Below, piece after piece: positions 50,738 to 58,179 of a DNA stretch of 64,000 nucleotides. Position numbers and translations under genes: made by a program. Each line of letters opens with the position of its first letter. Position 1 is the first letter of the stretch. Source of the DNA: Sideroxydans sp. (lineage in GTDB: Bacteria; Pseudomonadota; Gammaproteobacteria; Burkholderiales; Gallionellaceae); contig JAGXGC010000027.1 in NCBI GenBank assembly GCA_024636935.1, forward strand, positions 26,956 through 90,955, written 5' to 3'. Under the pieces are notes generated by a model. It saw nothing but the letters and a program-made list of their open reading frames with translations. It was not told the DNA's origin and made no database searches.

Positions 50738-50778
50738 ATGGTTCGCGCTTAACGATGAACATCGTAAGCGCGAACCAT
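50738..50778. other. long hairpin between phosphoketolase and ackA genes
   Basis: ATGGTTCGCGCTTAACGATG pairs with CATCGTAAGCGCGAACCAT: 19 bp with one bulged A and a two-base loop. On the minus strand (the direction of transcription) it is followed by TTTTCC, so it may act as a partial terminator or as an RNA stabiliser between the two genes. Confidence 0.7.
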
Positions 50779-50794
50779 CCCTTTCGTTGCATTA

Positions 50795-51106
50795 TCAATA
50801 CGGCCAAGTCCAGCCATCCACATCTGGCAGATCTGTGCCGTGCTCATAGGCATAGTTGCGGCACTCGATCTGTTTGTTCAGCATCTTCTCTTTCACATGG
50901 GCACCGGATACATGCAATGCCGGTATGCGATCGATGATGTCGATCACCAGACTGAAACGGTCGATCTGATTCTGGATGGCCAGTTCCAATGGTGTGTTGA
51001 TGCTGCCCTTTTCCTTGTAGCCGCGCACGTGGAAGTTCTTGTGATTGGTGCGGCGATAAGCAAGGCGGTGAATGAGCCAAGGGTAACCGTGGAAGTTGAA
51101 CATCAC
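50795..51106 (-). pseudogene. xfp: phosphoketolase, C-terminal part in a shifted frame
   Basis: This frame begins [15 protein letters not shown] and continues YRRTNHKNFHVRGYKEKGS to the end WTWPY, the normal last ~100 residues of phosphoketolase. It is one frame off from the main part, which ends in its own stop at 51103. The joint is near 51117–51125, where the expected ...S-T-L-D-K-P-V-M-F... needs one more base than is present (CTGTCACGCTGGACAAACC). Either a true one-base deletion or a sequencing/assembly error. Confidence 0.85.
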
Positions 51107-53163
51107 GGGTTTGTCCAGCGTGACAGGCTGTCGAAGTCTCTATCGGACATACCGTGCGGATGTTCGCTGGCAGGGGTGAGTTTGTACAGGTCGACCACAT
51201 TGATGAAACGCACCTTCAGACTTGGGAAGTTCTCGCGCAGCAACACAACGGCTGCCAGCGCTTCCTTGGTCGGAATATCGCCCGCACTTGCCATCACCAC
51301 ATCTGGCTCGCTACCTTGATCATTGCTGGCCCAATCCCAGATGCCGATGCCTTTTGTGCAATGCTTGGTGGCTGCATCCATGTCGAGGAATTGCAGGTGC
51401 TTCTGCTTGTCGCACACGATGACGTTGATGTAGTCGGTGCTCTTCAAACAATGCTCAGCTACCGACAACAAGCAGTTCACATCGGGCGGCAGATAGATGC
51501 GCGTGACATCCGGGCTTTTGTTCACCACTACATCGAGAAAACCAGGATCTTGGTGGGTGAAGCCGTTGTGATCCTGCCGCCACACGGTGGAGGTGATTAG
51601 CAGATTGAGCGACGACACCGGCGCACGCCAAGGCACGGCTTTGGACATCGCCAGCCACTTTGCATGCTGGTTGAACATGGAGTCGATGACATGCACAAAG
51701 GCTTCGTAGGTGGAAAAGAAACCGTGACGTCCGGTGAGCAGATAACCTTCCAGCCAGCCTTCCAGAGTGTGTTCGGACAGCATCTCCATCACACGACCAT
51801 CCGGCGACAGCTCACCGCCGCCTGCATCTTCCGGCAGATAGTCGGCGAGCCATGTCTTCTTGCTCACTTCATAGATGTTGTCCAGCTTGTTCGAGCTGTT
51901 TTCATCCGGACCGAACACGCGGAAGTTGCTCATGTTGTCACGCATGATGTCGCGCAAGAATTTACCCAGCGGACGTGTGTTCTCAGCCACGGTGGTACCG
52001 GGTTTCTTTACCTCGATCGCATAGTCCGCGCAGTCCGGCATATGCAGCGCCTTACGCAGCAAGCCGCCGTTGGCATGGTGGTTGGCGCTCATGCGGCGAT
52101 TGCCTTTGGGGGCAAGTGCTTTTAGTTCTGGCAACAGCGTGCCGTTCTCGTCGAACAACTCTTCCGCCTTGTAACTCTTCAACCATTCTTCCAATTTCGC
52201 AAAATGCTCGGGTGTCTTCACATCGCCGATAGGCACTTGGTGCGCACGCCAGAATCCTTCCACCTTTTTTCCGTCCACTTCTTTCGGGCCGGTCCAACCT
52301 TTCGGTGAGCGCAACACGATCATCGGCCAGCGTGGACGTATAGGCTTGCCGCTTTCGCGCGCTTCCTGCTGGATACGTCGAATCTCCAGCACGCAGGCTT
52401 CCATCGTGCTCGCCATCGCCTGATGCATGGTGTCGGGGTCGTCACCTTCGACGAAGTAGGGAGTCCAACCATAACCCTTGAACAGACTCTCCAATTCCTC
52501 GTGCGAAATGCGCGCCAAGATAGTCGGGTTGTTAATCTTGTAACCGTTGAGGTGCAGTACCGGTAGTACCGCGCCATCGCGGATAGGGTTGAGGAATTTG
52601 TTCGAGTGCCATGACGTCGCGAGCGGCGCTGTCTCCGACTCTCCGTCCCCCACCACCACGGTAACGATCAGATCGGGATTGTCGTAGGCGGCCCCAAAGG
52701 CATGCGACACGCTGTAGCCAAGCTCTCCACCTTCATGGATGGAACCGGGTGTCTCCGGTGTGCAATGGCTGCCGATACCGCCCGGGAACGAGAACTCCTT
52801 GAAGAACTCGCGCATGCCTTCTTCATTTTCGCTCTTATTCGGATATACCTCGCTATAACGGCCTTCCAGATACACCGGCCCCAACACGCCGGGTGCACCG
52901 TGCCCGGGCCCCGCCATGAAGATCGCATCCAGATCGTATTTGTTGATCAGGCGGTTCATGTGGATATAGGTGAATGCCAGACCCGGGCTAGAACCCCAGT
53001 GGCCAAGCAGGCGGTTCTTGATATGTTCGAGTTTGAGCGGCTCTTTGAGTAAAGGGTTGTCGCGCAGATAGATCATGCCGGCGGCAAGGTAGTTGCATGC
53101 GCGCCAATAGGCATCGATATTTTTGATTTCTTCAGACGACAAAACACTAGCTTTGTTTTTCAT
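51103..53163 (-). CDS. xfp: xylulose-5-phosphate/fructose-6-phosphate phosphoketolase, main part (frameshifted)
   Basis: Phosphoketolase uses thiamine diphosphate and phosphate to split xylulose 5-phosphate or fructose 6-phosphate to acetyl phosphate plus a triose or tetrose phosphate. The 686 residues here include the start [56 protein letters not shown], the ThDP-binding [11 protein letters not shown], and the second half with [14 protein letters not shown] and [13 protein letters not shown]. The frame breaks at the very end (…[15 protein letters not shown] stop), and the last ~100 residues are in the next entry. Upstream frame to 53367 is noncoding. With ackA downstream it forms a phosphoketolase–acetate kinase route. 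Confidence 0.9.
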   Translation of the reverse strand: MKNKASVLSSEEIKNIDAYWRACNYLAAGMIYLRDNPLLKEPLKLEHIKNRLLGHWGSSPGLAFTYIHMNRLINKYDLDAIFMAGPGHGAPGVLGPVYLEGRYSEVYPNKSENEEGMREFFKEFSFPGGIGSHCTPETPGSIHEGGELGYSVSHAFGAAYDNPDLIVTVVVGDGESETAPLATSWHSNKFLNPIRDGAVLPVLHLNGYKINNPTILARISHEELESLFKGYGWTPYFVEGDDPDTMHQAMASTMEACVLEIRRIQQEARESGKPIRPRWPMIVLRSPKGWTGPKEVDGKKVEGFWRAHQVPIGDVKTPEHFAKLEEWLKSYKAEELFDENGTLLPELKALAPKGNRRMSANHHANGGLLRKALHMPDCADYAIEVKKPGTTVAENTRPLGKFLRDIMRDNMSNFRVFGPDENSSNKLDNIYEVSKKTWLADYLPEDAGGGELSPDGRVMEMLSEHTLEGWLEGYLLTGRHGFFSTYEAFVHVIDSMFNQHAKWLAMSKAVPWRAPVSSLNLLITSTVWRQDHNGFTHQDPGFLDVVVNKSPDVTRIYLPPDVNCLLSVAEHCLKSTDYINVIVCDKQKHLQFLDMDAATKHCTKGIGIWDWASNDQGSEPDVVMASAGDIPTKEALAAVVLLRENFPSLKVRFINVVDLYKLTPASEHPHGMSDRDFDSLSRWTNP

Positions 53164-53317
53164 GGCATATGCCTTTAAATTTAAATGGGGGATAGCGATA
53201 GACGGGGAGAATACGTTGCGAATGTGACAGAACTGAGGCAAGTTAGATTCGATTGATGTGAGCTTAATCACCCCGTTCCGATTGCGCAACTTGACAGATT
53301 GCAACATGTGGAGACGC

Positions 53318-53350
53318 AAAAAAGCCGCTTCCATAAGAAGCGGCTTTTTT
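53318..53350. terminator. intrinsic terminator behind the Old Yellow Enzyme gene
   Basis: AAAAAAGCCGCTTC and GAAGCGGCTTTTTT form a perfect 14-bp stem with loop CATAA; T-runs stand on both strands. It lies 14 bases behind the oxidoreductase stop and separates it from the phosphoketolase gene read in the same direction. Confidence 0.9.
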
Positions 53351-53363
53351 GTGTGGAAAGCAC

Positions 53364-54431
53364 TCAATAGTCGGTGTAGCCCTTCTCACCCGGCGTATAG
53401 AAAGTATCCATATCCGGAGGAGTCAATGGCGCACCGCTTTGCAGTTTGCTCACCAGATCCGGGTTGGAGATGAACGGACGGCCGAAGGCGACCAGATCGC
53501 CCTTCTGTGCATCGAGGTCTACATTGGCGCGCGCCGCATCGTAGCCACCTGAGAGGATGTATTTACCCTTAAAGTTAGCGCGTATCTTTTGCTTCAACTC
53601 TGGGCTGACTTCCGGAGCACCCATAGCACTGTGATCGACAATATGGATGTAAACCAAGCCGATGGCATTCAGCTCTTCGACTAGGCGCAGATACATGGCA
53701 TCCATCTTGGCATCCGGTGCGGCGCCGTTGAATACACCGTAAGGAGAGATACGCATACCGATACGGTCGGCACCAATAGCGGCTGCACTCGCCTTGGCGA
53801 CTTCCACTGCGAAGCGAATACGATTCTCCACGCTGCCGCCCCATTGGTCGGTGCGTTGATTGGTGGCGGTGTTGAGGAACTGGTCGATCAGATAACCATT
53901 CGCTGCATGCAACTCAACACCGTCGAAACCTGCGGCGATGGCGTTCTTGCATGCCTGAGCGTATTCAGCGATGGCGGTCGAGATATCTTGTGCGCTCATC
54001 TCAGTCGGCACCGGATACGGTTGCATGCCATTGCTATCCGTCCACATATCTCCGGCCAACGCCAAAGCCGATGGCGCAATGATCTTGGCTCCGTCTGGCA
54101 TATTGGCAGGATGACTCACGCGACCGGTGTGCATCAGTTGCACAAAGGTCTTGCCGCCTTGGGCATGCACCGCATCATTCACCCTCTTCCAACCCTGTAC
54201 CTGCTCATCTGAGAACAATCCGGGGATGCGTGCATAGCCCAGACCGTTTGAAGAAGGAGAAACGCCTTCAGTGATAAGCAGTCCCGCATCCGCACGCAAC
54301 GCGTAATACTTTTCCATCAGTTCGTTCGGCACGTTGCCGGTGGCACGCGAACGCGTCATCGGCGCCATCACGATACGGTTACTCAATTGCAGTTTGCCGA
54401 GCGTGGTCGGGGTGAATAATGTTTGTGTCAT
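53364..54431 (-). CDS. Old Yellow Enzyme family alkene reductase
   Basis: An FMN-dependent NADPH oxidoreductase (NemA/xenobiotic reductase type) that reduces activated C=C bonds, nitro esters and similar electrophiles. The 355-residue TIM barrel begins [20 protein letters not shown], has [19 protein letters not shown], the signature [13 protein letters not shown] with [11 protein letters not shown], and the phosphate-binding end SGGYDAARA with [15 protein letters not shown] carries the conserved His–Asn pair. It lies behind the pirin–YceI genes but is separated by a 200-base region with a repeat element. Confidence 0.92.
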   Translation of the reverse strand: MTQTLFTPTTLGKLQLSNRIVMAPMTRSRATGNVPNELMEKYYALRADAGLLITEGVSPSSNGLGYARIPGLFSDEQVQGWKRVNDAVHAQGGKTFVQLMHTGRVSHPANMPDGAKIIAPSALALAGDMWTDSNGMQPYPVPTEMSAQDISTAIAEYAQACKNAIAAGFDGVELHAANGYLIDQFLNTATNQRTDQWGGSVENRIRFAVEVAKASAAAIGADRIGMRISPYGVFNGAAPDAKMDAMYLRLVEELNAIGLVYIHIVDHSAMGAPEVSPELKQKIRANFKGKYILSGGYDAARANVDLDAQKGDLVAFGRPFISNPDLVSKLQSGAPLTPPDMDTFYTPGEKGYTDY

Positions 54432-54459
54432 GTCGATTCCTTTATTACTGATTTACTTT

Positions 54460-54481
54460 CCGCAGGCCATGCGGCCTGCGG
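54460..54481. other. GC-rich hairpin upstream of the alkene reductase gene
   Basis: CCGCAGGCC and GGCCTGCGG form a perfect 9-bp stem with loop ATGC, about 30 bases before the gene's start. No T-run follows. It may end read-through from the yceI genes or lie in the 5' leader. Confidence 0.5.
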
Positions 54482-54498
54482 CGGATCCATTTCGGTCG

Positions 54499-54629
54499 CT
54501 TCTATAAATTCAAAGTTCTAAGCAAGACAAGGCGCGAACGAAAAATTGCGACGCAGCATATGGTTGATATGTAAGGAGCAATTTTTCGTGAACAACGCAG
54601 TATTGCGACGAAATTTGGATTTATAGAAG
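54499..54629. repeat. 131-bp palindromic MITE-like element
   Basis: The element starts with CTTCTATAAAT and ends with its exact reverse complement ATTTATAGAAG (11-bp terminal inverted repeats). Inside, ACGAAAAATTGC (54538–54549) and GCAATTTTTCGT (54578–54589) are another exact pair, and the centre CATATGGTTGATATG is itself dyadic. The whole unit is an imperfect palindrome with no coding capacity, the structure of a miniature inverted-repeat element. I see no clear target-site duplication. It lies six bases behind the yceI stop. Confidence 0.7.
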
Positions 54630-54634
54630 TGTCC

Positions 54635-55201
54635 TTACTGCTTGATGGCTTCTACCGGGATAGTCAGCGTCACTTCGTCGCCTACATATGGCACATTCTT
54701 GGCCATATCGAAATCGGAACGCTTGATCTTGGCAGTGGCAGTCACACCGCATGCTTCTTTCTTCACCATCGGATGCGGCATGCACATGAAGGAATTGACC
54801 TTGAGCGTAACAGGCTTGGTGATGCCTTTGACAGTCAGCTCGCCTTCCACAGAAGCCACCTTGTCACCTTTGAATTTCACCTTATTGGATTTGAAGGTGA
54901 TGGTTGGGAACATCTCGGTATCGAAGAAATCGGCAGCTTGGATGTGCTCATTGAAAAGTGCCGAACCCGTGTTGACAGACTTTGCATCAATGGTCACATC
55001 GACTGAACCTTTTTTCTTCGCACGATCCAGCGTGATGCTGCCGGAGACTTTGTCGAAGCGACTGAGCTGTATGGAATAGCCGAAGTGGCTATATTCGAAA
55101 CGCGGCATGGAATGCGACGGTTCAATCATATAAGTCTCGGGTGCAGCATAGGCAGCGACTGAAACAAAAGCGGCGATCAGAGTAGCGAGGGTACGTTTCA
55201 T
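54635..55201 (-). CDS. YceI-family periplasmic protein (first copy from the LysR side: second)
   Basis: YceI proteins are periplasmic lipocalin-like β-barrels that bind polyisoprenoid lipids; they are often stress-induced. The 188-residue protein has a signal peptide ending AAYAAPE, then PSHSMPRFEYSHFGYSIQLSR, ASVEGELTVKGITKPVTL and a C-terminal ending in VGDEVTLTIPVEA. Two cysteines (CMPHP and KEACG) might form a disulphide. AAAGGAGAAC precedes the start. It lies 26 bases behind the other yceI gene. Confidence 0.88.
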   Translation of the reverse strand: MKRTLATLIAAFVSVAAYAAPETYMIEPSHSMPRFEYSHFGYSIQLSRFDKVSGSITLDRAKKKGSVDVTIDAKSVNTGSALFNEHIQAADFFDTEMFPTITFKSNKVKFKGDKVASVEGELTVKGITKPVTLKVNSFMCMPHPMVKKEACGVTATAKIKRSDFDMAKNVPYVGDEVTLTIPVEAIKQ

Positions 55202-55227
55202 GGTGTTCTCCTTTGGGTGAGTTGGTG

Positions 55228-55803
55228 TTACTTCTTGTTCGGTGCTGCGGTGACGACGAAGTGAAACTTGATCGATATCTCATCAGCGACGGTGCCGACA
55301 TCAGACCACGCCCCTTCGCCGATGGCATAGTCGAGACGTTTGATCTTCAGCACACCGTCGAATAGACCACGTGCGCCGACAATGCTGAAGGTGACAGGCA
55401 CGACAACATCCTGCGTCTTGCCTTTGATGCTGAGTTTGCCGCTGGCTTCATAGTGATTTCCGCCCAGTGACTTCATTCCGGTTGAAACGAAACTGGCAGT
55501 CGGAAAAGTGTGCGCATTGAACCACTGCTTGCCGACCACCTCTTCGTTCGCCTCGTCAGAACCGGTGTCGATACTGGCGATGTCGATCTCGATCTTGGCA
55601 TGTGCAGTTTTGAGCTTGGCCGGATCGAACTTGAGTTGCGATGTGAATTTGTTGAACTGACCTTCCATCGACACGCCCATCTGCGTGTAGCCGAACATCA
55701 CCGTGCTTTCGTTCGCCTGCACTTGGCTATATTCGACCGCACCCGCCATGCCCAAGTGCGTCAGTAGCATCGCCAGCAATAATCGTTTATTCCATCTTTG
55801 CAT
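55228..55803 (-). CDS. YceI-family periplasmic protein (second paralogue)
   Basis: A 191-residue paralogue with a signal peptide (LLLAMLLTHLGMAGA), then VMFGYTQMGVSMEGQFNKF and the YceI repeat-like KLSIKGKTQDVVVPVTF, closing with DEISIKFHFVVTAAP. Similarity to its neighbour is low apart from the fold pattern. Of two adjacent ATGs (55806, 55803) the second has the better spacing to GGAGGG. It lies about 10 bases behind the pirin gene; the pair are co-transcribed with it. Confidence 0.85.
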   Translation of the reverse strand: MQRWNKRLLLAMLLTHLGMAGAVEYSQVQANESTVMFGYTQMGVSMEGQFNKFTSQLKFDPAKLKTAHAKIEIDIASIDTGSDEANEEVVGKQWFNAHTFPTASFVSTGMKSLGGNHYEASGKLSIKGKTQDVVVPVTFSIVGARGLFDGVLKIKRLDYAIGEGAWSDVGTVADEISIKFHFVVTAAPNKK

Positions 55804-55814
55804 CATGCCCTCCT

Positions 55815-56681
55815 TTAAGCCAAACGGCCGCTGCGATAATCATCCAGCGCTTGGTGGATCTCTTCCTGCGTATTCATCACGAACGGGCCATATTGCACGA
55901 TAGGTTCGTTGAGCGGTTTACCTGCCACCAGGATCAATCGCGCAGCTTCCTTGGCGACGATGGTCACGCCATCTGCCTCGGCAGTATTGCTCAATATCCC
56001 CATGCGTTGCGCATCCACTTGCTCATCACCGACCTGTACCGCACCGCGATAGACATAGACGAAAGCGTTATGCGTAGTGGGCAGTGCAGTAGACAGCTGA
56101 GTCCCCGCAGGCAGGTGGATATCCAGATAGACCGGCTCGGTGACTTCGCGCGTCATCGCTGCCGCCACGCCGTTGCTACTGCCCGCGATCACACGCACGG
56201 TCACGCCTTCTGCCGTGGTGTACTCCGGAATCTCATTAGCGGGGAAATCCTTGTACCAAGGTGCGGCCATCTTGTTGCTGGCAGGCAGATTGAGCCAAAG
56301 CTGAAAACCTTCCATCACGCCGTCTTCCTGTTCCGGCATCTCGGAATGGATCGCACCGCGCCCGGCAATCATCCATTGCATGCCGCCGTTCTCCAGCAGA
56401 CCTTCATGCCCGGCACTGTCGCGATGACGCATGCGCCCAGCCAGCATATAAGTAATGGTCTCGAAGCCGCGATGCGGATGATCGGGGAAGCCGGCGATGT
56501 AGTCGTTTGGATCATCGCTGGCAAAAGCATCCAACATCAGGAATGGATCGAGGCGACGATGCAGCTTGCCGGTCAGCACGCGCGTCAGGTTTACGCCCGC
56601 ACCATCCGAAGTCGCCACGCCCTGCACAAGACGTTCGATACCGCGTGATTGCTTAAGTGTTGTTTGAGTTGCCGTGTTCAT
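55815..56681 (-). CDS. pirin-family protein
   Basis: Pirins are bicupin iron proteins; some act as quercetinases, others as redox sensors. The 288-residue protein has the metal ligands in FPDHPHRGFETITYMLAG (His–x–His–x) and GAIHSEMPE with the further His and Glu, all intact, plus the C-terminal cupin (VYRGAVQVGDEQVDAQRMG). It is divergent from a LysR regulator, the arrangement seen around many YhaK/pirin genes, and heads a pirin–yceI–yceI run. Confidence 0.9.
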   Translation of the reverse strand: MNTATQTTLKQSRGIERLVQGVATSDGAGVNLTRVLTGKLHRRLDPFLMLDAFASDDPNDYIAGFPDHPHRGFETITYMLAGRMRHRDSAGHEGLLENGGMQWMIAGRGAIHSEMPEQEDGVMEGFQLWLNLPASNKMAAPWYKDFPANEIPEYTTAEGVTVRVIAGSSNGVAAAMTREVTEPVYLDIHLPAGTQLSTALPTTHNAFVYVYRGAVQVGDEQVDAQRMGILSNTAEADGVTIVAKEAARLILVAGKPLNEPIVQYGPFVMNTQEEIHQALDDYRSGRLA

Positions 56682-56770
56682 GGCACTTCCTTAGTTGACT
56701 AAAGTACTAGCATATTAGTAGTTCCAAAATAATAGATAAAGCCATCATATCGAGATAGACTATCCCATAA
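56682..56770. promoter_or_regulatory. divergent promoter/operator region between pirin and lysR genes
   Basis: AT-rich 89-base gap. TTAGTTGACTAA (56691–56702) is a dyad with 5-bp arms, followed by ACTAGCATATTAGT (56705–56718), a second dyad sharing the ACTA/TAGT half-sites. Two similar half-site pairs one to two turns apart fit binding by a LysR-type tetramer. Exact promoter hexamers are not clear. Confidence 0.45.
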
Positions 56771-57676
56771 ATGGAACAAAAGAATATTTCAGCCGATGAC
56801 ATGATCCTGTTCGCGAGCATCGCTGAACAGTCCAGTTTGGTACGCACGGCCGAGCAACTCGGCATGCCCAAGGCCACTGTCTCGCGTCGTTTGAGTAATT
56901 TGGAGGAACTGCTGGGACAGAAGTTATTGATCCGTACTACGCGTCGGCTGACACTGACCGAGTTCGGCCAAGCATTTCTAGATCACTGTCGCCGCGTCAC
57001 AGAAGAAGTCGTCACCACACAGGATTTCGTACGCAGTCAGGATGTGCAACCGCGCGGCATCCTACGCGTCTCCATGCCAGAAGATTACGCGAGACGCTCC
57101 CTGTCGCGCGCCTTGGCGACTTTCATCGAAGCCTATCCCGAGATCGAATTGGAACTTGATCTGAGTTCACGCTTGGTTGATCTGATCGGCGAACGTTTCG
57201 ACCTCGCCATCCGCATGGGAGAGCTCGCGAACGATTCCACGCTAGTCGCACGCAAACTGGACGAACAACACCTCGGCCTCTACGCCAGCCCTATTTATCT
57301 GGCACTCCACTCAGCCCCACAACACCCAGACGAACTGACGCACCACGCCGCGCTACGCATGGGTGCAGATAACGGCCAACCGCAAGCCTGGCGTTTGTTA
57401 CGCGGCAAAGAAGAATGGGAAGGCATACCACCCGGACGCATGACGCTAAACTCTATCAGCGTCATTCAGCAACTGGTACTGGACGGTGCAGGCATCGGCA
57501 TGCTGCCCGTACCTTTCGCAGAAGAAGATGTGAAGAACAAAAGATTGGTGCGCGTACTACCCGACTGGTGTTTCCCTTCCGTCACCGCTTGGGCTGTGAT
57601 GCCGATGCGAAGATTCTTACCCACCAAGACACGAACATTCCTAGATCATGTGGAAAAGGCATTGAAGCTGGCATGA
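56771..57676 (+). CDS. LysR-family transcriptional regulator
   Basis: A 301-residue LTTR. The winged HTH is at about 9–65 (SSLVRTAEQLGMPKATVSRRLSNLEELLGQKLL), followed by RTTRRLTLTEFG, the usual linker. The effector domain (about 90–295) begins RGILRVSMPEDYARRSL and has VSMPE/FDLAIRMGELAN. It is divergent from the pirin–yceI genes and most likely controls them and itself; the inducer is unknown. It ends before a perfect terminator. Confidence 0.93.
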   Translation: MEQKNISADDMILFASIAEQSSLVRTAEQLGMPKATVSRRLSNLEELLGQKLLIRTTRRLTLTEFGQAFLDHCRRVTEEVVTTQDFVRSQDVQPRGILRVSMPEDYARRSLSRALATFIEAYPEIELELDLSSRLVDLIGERFDLAIRMGELANDSTLVARKLDEQHLGLYASPIYLALHSAPQHPDELTHHAALRMGADNGQPQAWRLLRGKEEWEGIPPGRMTLNSISVIQQLVLDGAGIGMLPVPFAEEDVKNKRLVRVLPDWCFPSVTAWAVMPMRRFLPTKTRTFLDHVEKALKLA

Positions 57677-57689
57677 ACTGTTGCGCACA

Positions 57690-57723
57690 CAAACAAAAAG
57701 CCCGCATGCGGGCTTTTTGTTTG
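57690..57723. terminator. intrinsic terminator behind the lysR gene
   Basis: A 34-base perfect palindrome centred on GCATGC with core AAAAAGCCCGC/GCGGGCTTTTT. The T-run serves the plus strand directly behind the LysR gene; it would also work in reverse. Confidence 0.9.
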
Positions 57724-57724
57724 C

Positions 57725-57770
57725 TGGCTGACTCGGACTTGAACCCTGGGCCAAAGGATTATGAGTTGCT
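57725..57770 (-). other. tRNA-like 3' remnant (CAU anticodon region)
   Basis: On the minus strand the sequence reads CAACTCATAATCC, then GGGTTCAAGTCC and ends GTCAGCCA. This is the pattern of the 3' half of a tRNA with a CAT anticodon (Met or Ile2): anticodon loop, variable region, T-loop GTTCAAGTCC and a CCA end. The T-stem pairs poorly, and no matching 5' half (D-arm and acceptor) follows, so it is a remnant, not a working tRNA. Integrated elements often leave such 3' halves at their ends. Confidence 0.4.
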
Positions 57771-58179
57771 GACTAAAACACCATGTTCTTGATAATCAAG
57801 CGCTTACAAACGAAGTTAAGCGAAGTATATTGTAGTTAGTAATCAGTAGACTAGTGCATTTAAGCGAAGCCAAAGAAAACTTGCGGATGTACCGCAATTG
57901 CACCAACCCAGGGAGCGATTCTAGTCTGCGGTGCAATAACGACTGCTCGCAAACCTATCATTTCTCCTTCCAATATTGGCGAAGGTTTCTATCTCGACAT
58001 CCCCTTGATAGTCTCGCTATCTTAAGAGGGATTTCTAATTGTTTACCCTCACCAACTAAATGTAGCCGTATTCATATGTATGTAACGCTATGAGTAGAGA
58101 GGGTAAAATCCAGCCTTATATTGTTCACTTCATAGGCGGCACTATTTCCATAGCCGTTCATAACGAAAGCACTTCCTCT
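57771..58179. other. noncoding stretch at the start of the accessory region
   Basis: No credible gene. The frame from 57854 on the plus strand (79 residues) is rich in Cys, Ser and Asn, has no ribosome site and looks random. Composition is AT-richer than the core genes. The kelch gene's promoter must be here but I cannot place it. Confidence 0.4.

Noticed and set aside
51103..51125. Programmed −1 frameshift in phosphoketolase
   Set aside because: No X XXY YYZ heptamer or downstream pseudoknot is visible, and phosphoketolases are not known to need frameshifting; mutation or read error is simpler.
53164..53317. FNR- or Crp-like site before phosphoketolase
   Set aside because: Partial dyads (TTGCGCAA, TCACATCAA) are present but none matches a known consensus well enough.
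57854..58093. 79-codon frame ahead of the kelch gene
   Set aside because: No ribosome site, random-looking composition, no domain.
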